Source: Mesonia algae (GTDB taxonomy: Bacteria; Bacteroidota; Bacteroidia; Flavobacteriales; Flavobacteriaceae). Taken from it: a stretch of DNA of 64,000 bases. The stretch spans positions 392,574 to 456,573 of the forward strand of contig NZ_QKYV01000001.1 in assembly GCF_003253545.1 (NCBI RefSeq), read 5' to 3'. Position numbers and translations under genes: made by a program. The notes beneath the pieces are model-generated. The model ran no database searches and was not told the origin of the DNA. It saw nothing but the letters and a program-made list of their open reading frames with translations. Position 1 is the stretch's first letter; every line of letters starts with the position of its first letter. Positions 52,352-59,766 of this stretch are shown piece after piece.

Positions 52352-53341
52352 ATGTTCCCACTAAGAAGAAATAGAAGATTAAGAACAAACGAAGCCATTA
52401 GAAGCTTAGTAAGACAAAACTTTCTAACTCCTAACGATTTTCAGGCTCCATTATTTATAGTAGAAGGCAAAAATAAAAAAGAGGAAATTGCCTCGATGCC
52501 CAATTATTTTAGGTTCAGTTTAGATTTACTTCAGCAAGAAGTAAAAGACCTGTGGAGCTTGGGTATAAAATCAGTTTTATTATTTGTAAAAGTTGATGAT
52601 CAACTAAAAGATAATAAAGGAACCGAAGCTGTAAATGCAGATGGACTTATGCAACGAGCTATTAAGACTGTAAAAGATGCTGTTCCAGAAATGGTGGTGA
52701 TGACCGATGTTGCTTTAGATCCTTATTCCATTTATGGCCACGATGGGATTATAGAAAATGGAAAAGTACTCAACGACGAATCTGTAAAAGCATTAGCACA
52801 AATGGCTTTATCTCACGCCCAAGCTGGAGCCGATTTTGTTGCCCCAAGCGATATGATGGATGGTAGAATATTGGTGATGAGAGAAACTTTAGAAACGGAA
52901 GGTTTCACTAATACCGGGATTATGAGCTACAGTGCTAAATTTGCTTCTGCTTTTTATGGTCCATTTAGAGATGCTCTAGATTCGGCTCCTGTAGATGCTA
53001 AAGACATTCCAAAAGATAAGAAAACTTACCAAATGGACCCTGCAAATCGCGATGAAGCTATTAAAGAAACACTTATGGATATTGAAGAAGGCGCCGATAT
53101 CGTTATGGTAAAACCAGGATTATGTTATTTAGATATTGTAAGAGATATAAAAAATAACGTGAATGTTCCTATTTCTGTATATCAAGTAAGTGGTGAATAT
53201 GCTATGATCAAAGCCGCCTCAGAAAAAGGTTGGTTAGATCATGATGCTGTCATTTTAGAACAACTTACTGCCATTAAAAGAGCGGGAGCTGACTTTATTG
53301 CCACTTATTTTGCCAAAGATGCTGCCAAATTACTTTCATAA
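52352..53341 (+). CDS. hemB: Delta-aminolevulinic acid dehydratase (porphobilinogen synthase)
   Basis: 329 residues. MVVMTDVALDPYSIYGHDG (about residues 108-126) stands where zinc-dependent enzymes have Cys ligands; here Asp and other residues replace them, so this is the Mg/K-dependent type. The active-site Lys residues lie in SYSAKFASAFYGPF and DIVMVKPGLCYLDIV. It condenses two ALA molecules. The four-helix-bundle unit separates it from hemF, and it may depend on its own promoter. Confidence 0.95.
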   Translation: MFPLRRNRRLRTNEAIRSLVRQNFLTPNDFQAPLFIVEGKNKKEEIASMPNYFRFSLDLLQQEVKDLWSLGIKSVLLFVKVDDQLKDNKGTEAVNADGLMQRAIKTVKDAVPEMVVMTDVALDPYSIYGHDGIIENGKVLNDESVKALAQMALSHAQAGADFVAPSDMMDGRILVMRETLETEGFTNTGIMSYSAKFASAFYGPFRDALDSAPVDAKDIPKDKKTYQMDPANRDEAIKETLMDIEEGADIVMVKPGLCYLDIVRDIKNNVNVPISVYQVSGEYAMIKAASEKGWLDHDAVILEQLTAIKRAGADFIATYFAKDAAKLLS

Positions 53342-53375
53342 TTAACTTGGCAAGCTTTTAGCTCAACTTCGCTTT

Positions 53376-53726
53376 ATGAACTTAACGTTAGCATCTTATT
53401 CTAGATTTCTCACTGCTTTTTGCATACTTCTACTCTCGTTAGTAAGTACTGCAAAAAGCGGTGATGGTCTTTTTTTGCTAGATAATAGCGTTAAAGAAAC
53501 TATTAGCTCTTCGGCAAATGAACATAAATTCTATGCCGTAGAAGAAATTTCATCTTCTGCACCTTCTTATGAAATTGATCACCAATGGAGTTATGATTTC
53601 ACTACAGCGTATCATTCTAAGGTCGATGCTTTTTCAACAACCAAAACTCTTTTTATACAATTTCTCTGTGTAGATCAAAGAGCGAAAATCTTTCGATACC
53701 TTTTTCCATTTCATTTCTTTTTGTGA
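53376..53726 (+). CDS. Hypothetical exported small protein
   Basis: 116 residues. An N-terminal signal-like segment (FLTAFCILLLSLVSTAKSG) and a C-terminal FRYLFPFHFFL. Ser/Glu-rich middle. It is 34 bases after hemB on the same strand. I do not recognise the family, but the ordered composition and signal sequence favour a real gene. A hairpin-prone segment follows. Confidence 0.55.
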   Translation: MNLTLASYSRFLTAFCILLLSLVSTAKSGDGLFLLDNSVKETISSSANEHKFYAVEEISSSAPSYEIDHQWSYDFTTAYHSKVDAFSTTKTLFIQFLCVDQRAKIFRYLFPFHFFL

Positions 53727-53820
53727 TTGTTTACTTTTTTAAATGTGAAAGCCTGTAATAGGTTTCCCTCTTTGCGGATTTCACACTTACCCTAGATTTA
53801 TTTAAAAATTTATTCGAGTT

Positions 53821-53836
53821 CGCTTCCGCGGAAGCG
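53821..53836 (+). repeat. Perfect 16-base palindrome CGCTTCCGCGGAAGCG
   Basis: Intergenic, GC-rich in AT-rich surroundings, and a full form of the iterated motif. The flanks GTT and TAAC extend the symmetry. Confidence 0.75.
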
Positions 53837-53862
53837 TAACTGCCATCTCAAAAAAGAAAAAT

Positions 53863-54306
53863 ATGGATACTTCATCTATTGTATTAGGGTTAGTTTTCCT
53901 AATCGTATTTACAGCCCCAGTCGCTTATGCCGTTATGGGAAAATCAAAAAGAAAAAAACAAGCTTTAAAAAATATTCAAGAAAAAGCTGCGATTCATCAA
54001 ATTCAACTGAATGAAATTGATGTTTTTGGTGATGATTATATAGGAATAGATCATAAAAGTGAACAATTAATATATGGAAATTTAGAAAGTTTAGAGAAAA
54101 AAATGCACATAATAGATTTTAAAAACTTCTCTATCGATCTTTTAGAAATTAGAAAAAATGATAAGTCTATAGAGCAAATTTCTTTAGTCTTTAAATCTTC
54201 TAACACCCAACATCAATTTGATTTTTATAAAGATAATGATGATGTAAAAGTTTCTGCAATTGAGCAATTTGAACTTGCTAAAAAATGGAAAGCAAAACTA
54301 AGTTAG
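53863..54306 (+). CDS. Hypothetical membrane-anchored protein
   Basis: 147 residues. One N-terminal helix (IVLGLVFLIVFTAPVAYAVM) followed by a Lys-rich coiled segment (KSKRKKQALKNIQEKA) and a small cytosolic alpha/beta domain. No family recognised. It stands alone with a strong terminator downstream. Confidence 0.7.
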   Translation: MDTSSIVLGLVFLIVFTAPVAYAVMGKSKRKKQALKNIQEKAAIHQIQLNEIDVFGDDYIGIDHKSEQLIYGNLESLEKKMHIIDFKNFSIDLLEIRKNDKSIEQISLVFKSSNTQHQFDFYKDNDDVKVSAIEQFELAKKWKAKLS

Positions 54307-54311
54307 TTTCT

Positions 54312-54350
54312 AAAAACCCCGAGCCACAAATTACTCGGGGTTTTTAAATT
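54312..54350 (+). terminator. Terminator after the 147-residue gene
   Basis: Stem AAAAACCCCGAG / CTCGGGGTTTTT, 10-base loop, T-rich end. One of the strongest hairpins in the window. Confidence 0.9.
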
Positions 54351-54414
54351 TTAAATAGAAATTAAGAGTAACAGCCATAATAATTTTTAACTTGTTGAAA
54401 ATTACTTTATCACT

Positions 54415-55515
54415 ATGACGCTACTCATCGTTTATGCCTTTGTTTCTATTTTTGTTTCTTTTTTATGCTCTATTCTAGAGGCGGCATTGTTAAGCTTTAC
54501 CCCTACTTTTATTCGTATTAAAACGAAAGAAGGAAAAAGTTACGCTAAAACTTTAGCGGGTTTTAAAAAAAATATAGATACACCACTCACCGCAATTTTA
54601 ACGCTTAATACTATAGCGCACACGGTAGGTGCAATTCTAGTGGGAAACCAAGCTGGGAAACTAGCTGTAGAAGGTGGATTTGATTACTCAATTTTAGGAA
54701 TCAATTTTGTAGGATTGGTATCTGCGATTATGACCATCCTTATTTTAATATTATCAGAAATTATACCTAAAACCATTGGTGCCAGTTACTGGAAATCTTT
54801 AGGTAATTTTACTGCCAAAACGCTACGTATCATTATTTTTCCTTTAAAATACACAGGTATTTTGTGGCTACTTTTGTTAACTACCAAACTTATTGGCAAA
54901 TCTGCTCACGCCAATACAATGAGCAGAGAAGAGTTTATGGCCATTACAGATGCGGCAGAAAAAGAAGGTATTTTTCAAGAAAATGAAACCACTTTTATAA
55001 AAAATATGCTCGTTTTTAAATCGGTTTTAGCAAAAGATGTGATGACGCCGTTTTCTGTTGCGGTCACAGCCGAAGAAGAAACGACCATTCAAGATTTTAT
55101 TTCTACTCATAAAAATTTAAAATTTTCAAGAATTCCTATCTTCAAAACTCAACCCAATAATATAACAGGTTTTGTGTTGAAAGATGAAGTTTTAGAACAT
55201 ATGATTGAAAATAAAGGAAACGATACTCTAAATCAGTTAAAAAAAGATGTTTTAGTTACACATTCTCATACCGCAATTCCCAAATTGTTTGAGCTGTTTA
55301 TAGACAAAAAATCACACTTGGCTATTGTTACTGACGAATTTGGAAATACTGTAGGGTTAATTACCATGGAAGATATTATTGAAACTCTTTTGGGGCTTGA
55401 AATCATGGATGAGAGTGATAGCGTAGAGGATATGCAACTCTTGGCTAGGAAAAATTGGGAGCGTAGAGCAAAACGTTTAGGTTTATTTACAGGAGAAGAG
55501 AAAGATGAAAAATAA
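54415..55515 (+). CDS. CNNM/hemolysin-family protein (DUF21 plus CBS pair)
   Basis: 366 residues. DUF21 (CNNM) transmembrane domain (about 1-180; FLCSILEAALLSFTPTFIRI, LILSEIIPKTIGASYW) followed by two CBS domains (from KDVMTPFS). No CorC/HlyC C-terminal domain is present, so it is the short form. The family is linked to Mg2+ or Co2+ transport. It overlaps the following methyltransferase gene by 11 bases. Confidence 0.9.
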   Translation: MTLLIVYAFVSIFVSFLCSILEAALLSFTPTFIRIKTKEGKSYAKTLAGFKKNIDTPLTAILTLNTIAHTVGAILVGNQAGKLAVEGGFDYSILGINFVGLVSAIMTILILILSEIIPKTIGASYWKSLGNFTAKTLRIIIFPLKYTGILWLLLLTTKLIGKSAHANTMSREEFMAITDAAEKEGIFQENETTFIKNMLVFKSVLAKDVMTPFSVAVTAEEETTIQDFISTHKNLKFSRIPIFKTQPNNITGFVLKDEVLEHMIENKGNDTLNQLKKDVLVTHSHTAIPKLFELFIDKKSHLAIVTDEFGNTVGLITMEDIIETLLGLEIMDESDSVEDMQLLARKNWERRAKRLGLFTGEEKDEK

Positions 55516-55978
55516 ATATCACCTCCCAACTCCCATTGGAATCGCTCTTATTGAAGGAAACGCAAATGGGGTTGAAAAAATTTCAGTTTTATCTGAAACT
55601 CCAGAGAGAAATTTTCAGGATACAGAATTAACTGAAGCAGCTGAGCAGTTAAAAGCTTACTTTAAAGGTGAGTTACAAGAATTCAATTTCTCTATTCAGC
55701 CACAGGGAACTGCGTTTCAGCAGCGTGTTTGGCAAGAACTTTTAAAAATTCCTTTTGGAAAAACTACTTCATATCTAGAACTTTCTAAACGTTTAGGCGA
55801 CCCTAAAGCTATTCGAGCAGTGGCTTCCGCTAACGGAAAAAATCCTTTATGGATTGTAGTTCCGTGTCATCGAGTGATTGGAAGCGATGGTTCTCTTACA
55901 GGTTATGCTGGTGGAATTTGGAGAAAAAAGTGGTTACTTGAGCACGAAAGTCCTGCTCAACAACAACGTTTGTTTTAA
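55505..55978 (+). CDS. Methylated-DNA-[protein]-cysteine S-methyltransferase
   Basis: 157 residues. The suicide Cys is in IVVPCHRVIGSDG (about residue 124), with YAGGIWRKKWLLEHE after it, as in Ogt/MGMT proteins. Repairs O6-alkylguanine in DNA. It starts within the end of the CNNM gene. Its stop overlaps that of the convergent hxlR-type gene by 4 bases. There is no Ada AraC domain. Confidence 0.93.
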   Translation: MKNKYHLPTPIGIALIEGNANGVEKISVLSETPERNFQDTELTEAAEQLKAYFKGELQEFNFSIQPQGTAFQQRVWQELLKIPFGKTTSYLELSKRLGDPKAIRAVASANGKNPLWIVVPCHRVIGSDGSLTGYAGGIWRKKWLLEHESPAQQQRLF

Positions 55979-56277
55979 TTAGCGTCGCTATCGTTTAATC
56001 CCCATTCGTCCATACTTCTTAAAATAATTTCGAGAGATTTTCCTCTATGAGTTAATCCATATTCTACTTTGGGTGGTACAACGGGATATACTTTTCTAAA
56101 AATAAGCCCGTCTTTTTCTAACTCTCTTACCGTCTGAGTGAACATTTTATTGGAGATACCCAGAATTTTCTTTTGTAAAATTCCCGAACGTAAATTTTCA
56201 TCTAACAAATGAAATAGAATTAGAGGTTTCCATTTTGTTCCAATCAAATTCATGGTATAATTTAAAGGGCAATCCAT
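55975..56277 (-). CDS. HxlR-family transcriptional regulator
   Basis: 100 residues. MDCPLNYTMNLIGTKWKPLI with an N-terminal Cys (C3), a winged helix (NKMFTQTVRELEKDGLI) and KVEYGLTHRGKSL give the HxlR signature. These repressors often sense redox or aldehydes by the Cys. It is divergent from the VOC gene, probably its target. Confidence 0.9.
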   Translation of the reverse strand: MDCPLNYTMNLIGTKWKPLILFHLLDENLRSGILQKKILGISNKMFTQTVRELEKDGLIFRKVYPVVPPKVEYGLTHRGKSLEIILRSMDEWGLNDSDAN

Positions 56278-56361
56278 ATCTTTATTTAATTTACATAATT
56301 TAAAATATTAAAAAACAGCATTTTACTCCTTTTAGTAACTATATCACTTTAAGGTAAGTTA

Positions 56362-56392
56362 TTGCCTAACAAGCAAATATATACTAATTTTG
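56362..56392 (+). promoter_or_regulatory. Promoter of the VOC-family gene
   Basis: TTG (56362-56364), 20-base spacer, TAATTTTG (56385-56392), the full Bacteroidota pattern. The TTG at 56390 sits inside the -7 box, so it cannot be the start; the ATG at 56411 is. Confidence 0.7.
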
Positions 56393-56410
56393 AAATCTAA
56401 ATTAGATCTT

Positions 56411-56923
56411 ATGACTACAATAAAAAATTATCCTAAATCATTCTCCCATATTGGGCTTACTGTTCCAGATATTCATAAAGCAGTTAAATTCTATTCAGAA
56501 GTAATGGGATGGTACGTAATCATGCAGCCTTCTACAGTAAAAAAAGAAAAAGAAACAGCTATTGGACAAATGTGTATAGATGTGTTTGGAGACGACTGGA
56601 GCGAATTTGAAATTGCTCATTTGGCAACTTCAGATGGAATTGGAGTAGAGTTATTTTCTTTTCCGCACGGAATTAAAGAAGCTCCAGAGTTTAATCCCTT
56701 CAATACTGGTCTATTTCATTTTTGCATACAAGACCCAAATATTGAAGAGCTTATCGACAAAATTGTAGCTTATGGGGGAAAACAAAGGATGCCAATTAGA
56801 GAATATTACCCTAAAGAAAAACCTTTTAAAATGTGTTACGTAGAAGATCCTTTTGGAATCGTCTTTGAAATTTACACACACAGTTACGAGCTTACCTATT
56901 CTTCTGGTGCGTATTCTAAATAG
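56411..56923 (+). CDS. VOC-family protein (glyoxalase/dioxygenase superfamily)
   Basis: About 170 residues from ATG 56411 (MTTIKNYPKSFSHIG). Two vicinal-oxygen-chelate repeats: FSHIGLTVPDIHKAVKFY with a metal His, and GLFHFCIQDPN plus YVEDPFGIVFEIYTH with further His/Glu ligands. The reaction cannot be told. Its regulator is probably the divergent HxlR protein. Confidence 0.88.
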   Translation: MTTIKNYPKSFSHIGLTVPDIHKAVKFYSEVMGWYVIMQPSTVKKEKETAIGQMCIDVFGDDWSEFEIAHLATSDGIGVELFSFPHGIKEAPEFNPFNTGLFHFCIQDPNIEELIDKIVAYGGKQRMPIREYYPKEKPFKMCYVEDPFGIVFEIYTHSYELTYSSGAYSK

Positions 56924-56991
56924 ATTATATGCTTGAAATAGTAAAATTTATGTTGAGGATTTCAATACACATTTATTAAGAATAAATTCTT

Positions 56992-57030
56992 AGTTTTAAA
57001 GATTGTGCCATATGTGCAATCTTTAAAACT
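56992..57030. other. Perfect 14-bp inverted repeat
   Basis: AGTTTTAAAGATTG / CAATCTTTAAAACT around an 11-base loop. It may be a weak terminator for the VOC gene, but has no clean T run; it could also be a regulatory stem ahead of the next gene. Confidence 0.5.
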
Positions 57031-57054
57031 ACTTGTAACCTTCACAAAATAATA

Positions 57055-57540
57055 ATGGACTCTTCGAAACTGAAAAAAGAATTTACCTTAACTCAATGGT
57101 TTCAAGTTTTATCTATTCTCGCTGCCCTTATGATTATCATAGATTTTATAATTCCGGGTAAAGTATATACAGATCCTATTCTAAATATTAAAAAAGAACG
57201 CCAGCAATATTACAATGCCGCTGGAAATTCTCATTCTTCTTACAAGGTATTTACAGAAAGAGAAGACTTTAATGTTTCAGGATCTTTCGCAAAACAAATT
57301 AAGGATGTTGAAAAAATAACCTACTCTATTTCTCCACTTTTTAATGAGGTGAATTACTATTCCCTTATAGATTCAGAAAAAAGAAACGTTTATTCGTTAA
57401 GATTAGTTTCTGGTCTCGCATTGCCTTTAATTACTATTCTTATATTACTGTTGGCCATAAGATATAAAAAACGAGTCGAGATTTTAAGTTTTGTATTTCA
57501 GGTTTTAATCATTGCAGACTTTATATATTTACTGCTATAA
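57055..57540 (+). CDS. Hypothetical membrane protein
   Basis: 161 residues. One helix near the N-terminus (VLSILAALMIIIDFIIPG), a soluble loop (about 40-115) rich in Tyr and Ser, and two C-terminal helices (LALPLITILILLLAI; ILSFVFQVLIIADFIYLLL). No family recognised. It appears to be monocistronic and is followed 39 bases later by rlmF. Confidence 0.7.
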   Translation: MDSSKLKKEFTLTQWFQVLSILAALMIIIDFIIPGKVYTDPILNIKKERQQYYNAAGNSHSSYKVFTEREDFNVSGSFAKQIKDVEKITYSISPLFNEVNYYSLIDSEKRNVYSLRLVSGLALPLITILILLLAIRYKKRVEILSFVFQVLIIADFIYLLL

Positions 57541-57579
57541 AACAAGAAGTTTTAAATCGCTATAATTCTACCATAAATC

Positions 57580-58530
57580 ATGTCTACAAAAAAACAAGTA
57601 AAATCAAGATTACACCTTCGGAATAAAAACCGCGAAAGATATGATTTAGAAGCGCTATTAAAAGCTAAACCCGAGCTTAAAAATTATTTAAAACTCAACA
57701 AAGTACGAGTAGAATCAATAGATTTTTCTAATCCTAATGCTGTAAAAATTTTAAATAAAGCTCTACTCCATCACTATTACGGAATTAAATATTGGGAATT
57801 TCCCGATGAGAATTTATGTCCGCCAATTCCTGGAAGAGCAGATTATCTCCACCATATAGCCGATTTATTATCTGAAAGTAATTCTGGCACTATTCCAACT
57901 GGTGATAAAATTACCTGCCTTGATGTTGGCGTAGGCGCAAGTTGTATCTATCCCATACTTGGTGCTACAGAATACGACTGGCAATTTATAGCATCTGATA
58001 TTGATGCAAAATCTATATCTTCTGCCAAAAACATTGTCAATGCAAATCCTAGTCTTAAAGATAAAATTGACTGCCGACTGCAAAAAAGTCCGAGAGATTT
58101 TTTTCATCACATACTAAAACCTAAAGAAAAAGTAGATGTTGTTATTTGCAACCCTCCCTTTCACTCCTCTATAGAAGAAGCTCAAAAGGGAACACGAAGA
58201 AAAATAAAAAACCTATCTGGTAAGAAAGTAAAAACTCCAGAGCTTAATTTTTCTGGTGCAAACAATGAACTTATTTATGAAGGCGGAGAATCTAAGTTTA
58301 TTCAAAATATGATCTGGGAAAGTAGAAAGTTTGCAAACGATATTTATTGGTTTTCTTCCTTAGTTTCAAAAGAATCTAACCTTAAAGGAATTCATAAATT
58401 ATTAAAAAAGCTAGAAGCTCAACAAATAAAAGAGATTTCTATGGGCACAGGTAATAAAACTAGCCGAATAGTAGTTTGGACATTCCTGCCAAAAGAAAAG
58501 CAAGAAGAATGGGTAAAAAAGCGATGGTAA
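57580..58530 (+). CDS. rlmF: 23S rRNA (adenine1618-N6)-methyltransferase
   Basis: 316 residues. SAM-binding LDVGVGASCIYPILG (about residues 110-124) and the adenine-methylase motif ICNPPFHSS (NPPF at about 190), plus EAQKGTRRKI, as in RlmF/YbiN. Methylates A1618 of 23S rRNA. A basic N-terminus with HLRNKNRERYD is typical. Confidence 0.92.
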   Translation: MSTKKQVKSRLHLRNKNRERYDLEALLKAKPELKNYLKLNKVRVESIDFSNPNAVKILNKALLHHYYGIKYWEFPDENLCPPIPGRADYLHHIADLLSESNSGTIPTGDKITCLDVGVGASCIYPILGATEYDWQFIASDIDAKSISSAKNIVNANPSLKDKIDCRLQKSPRDFFHHILKPKEKVDVVICNPPFHSSIEEAQKGTRRKIKNLSGKKVKTPELNFSGANNELIYEGGESKFIQNMIWESRKFANDIYWFSSLVSKESNLKGIHKLLKKLEAQQIKEISMGTGNKTSRIVVWTFLPKEKQEEWVKKRW

Positions 58531-58613
58531 CAATAGCTTTTAAACCAACCTCTTAACTAAGTTTACTTTTGTTTTAATATATTTAAGCTTGACAATTAAC
58601 AGCATTCTTTTAT

Positions 58614-59756
58614 ATGAAATTTTTTAAAAAGCTTCTTCTTAGCCTAGCTACCCTATTGGGTTTAGCCATTTTGGCGCTTTACCTTTTTGATGCCGATTAT
58701 ATTTTGCGTGGCGTTAAAATTACTTACTTAAAAGGATATAAAACTGCGTATATAGACGATTACTCGGAATTTGATAATCGCACGATTAAAACTTCAGGAA
58801 AACCTCAACCTTGGCCTTTACATAAAAAATATAATTCCGCGGAAGCGACACAAAAATTACAATCGATAAACGAAGAGTTAGGAACCGTTGCATTTCTTAT
58901 CATTAAAAATGACAGCATTTGGTATGAAAAATATGCAGATGATTATGGTAAAACATCCCATACCAATTCATTTTCGATGGCAAAAAGTATTACCTCTGCT
59001 TTGTTAGGAAAAGCGATTAAAGATGGATTTATAAAGAGCTTAGATCAACCTGTTGCAGATTTTTATCCCCAATTTGATAAGCGATTAAGCGTAGGTGATT
59101 TATCATCGATGTCCTCTGGCTTAAATTGGGAAGAAAATTATTACAGTCCGTTTTCTATGACAGCTAGGGCGTATTTAGATGACGATATTAAAGAACTTAT
59201 CTTGTCGTTAAAAGTAGAAGAAGTACCAGGAAAAGCTTATAAATACCTTAGCGGAAACACCCAGTTATTATCTATGGTTATAGCCAAAGCAAGTGAAAAA
59301 ACACTTTCAGATTATTTAAGCGAAAGCTTTTGGCAGCCTATGGGAATGCAAGATAAAGCTTTTTGGCAGTTAGATGATAATGAAGAGGGTGATGAAAAAG
59401 CCTATTGTTGTATTGCCAGCAACGCTAGAGACTTTGCAAAATTTGGAAAACTGTATAAAAATCATGGGAAATGGAATGAGGAACAACTTTTAGATTCTAG
59501 TTTTGTGGCTACTTCTATTCAGCCAAAATTTAAAGATAGCCCAGAATACGGTTATGGTTTTTGGTTAAGCAACCACCTCAACAAAAAAATGTTTGTAATG
59601 CGAGGTATTTTGGGACAGTACGTAATCACGATTCCTGAAGATGATATGATTATTGTTCGACTGGGGCATCAACGCGAAGAAAAAACTAACGATAGAGCTT
59701 TTACAGATGATTTTTACACTTACGTGGAAGAAGCTTATCAAATGATCCATCGCTAA
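58614..59756 (+). CDS. Serine hydrolase, beta-lactamase class C/EstB-like
   Basis: 380 residues. N-terminal membrane or signal anchor (LLLSLATLLGLAILALYLF). The serine nucleophile motif S121-M-A-K124 (NSFSMAKSITSALLG) is intact, with KYLSGNTQLL in the place of the Tyr motif. Such proteins act as esterases or peptidases; a resistance role is not implied. An iterated palindrome lies in the coding region at 58835. Confidence 0.86.
   Translation: MKFFKKLLLSLATLLGLAILALYLFDADYILRGVKITYLKGYKTAYIDDYSEFDNRTIKTSGKPQPWPLHKKYNSAEATQKLQSINEELGTVAFLIIKNDSIWYEKYADDYGKTSHTNSFSMAKSITSALLGKAIKDGFIKSLDQPVADFYPQFDKRLSVGDLSSMSSGLNWEENYYSPFSMTARAYLDDDIKELILSLKVEEVPGKAYKYLSGNTQLLSMVIAKASEKTLSDYLSESFWQPMGMQDKAFWQLDDNEEGDEKAYCCIASNARDFAKFGKLYKNHGKWNEEQLLDSSFVATSIQPKFKDSPEYGYGFWLSNHLNKKMFVMRGILGQYVITIPEDDMIIVRLGHQREEKTNDRAFTDDFYTYVEEAYQMIHR
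58835..58847 (+). repeat. Iterated palindromic motif TTCCGCGGAAGCG (in serine hydrolase)
   Basis: Same form as the right part of the 53821 palindrome; in frame encodes S-A-E-A. Confidence 0.65.
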
Positions 59757-59766
59757 ACTAAAACAA

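Noticed and set aside
58614-59756. Antibiotic-resistance beta-lactamase
   Set aside because: The SxxK motif is shared with many esterases and peptidases; the Tyr motif is not that of true class C enzymes, and nothing indicates resistance.
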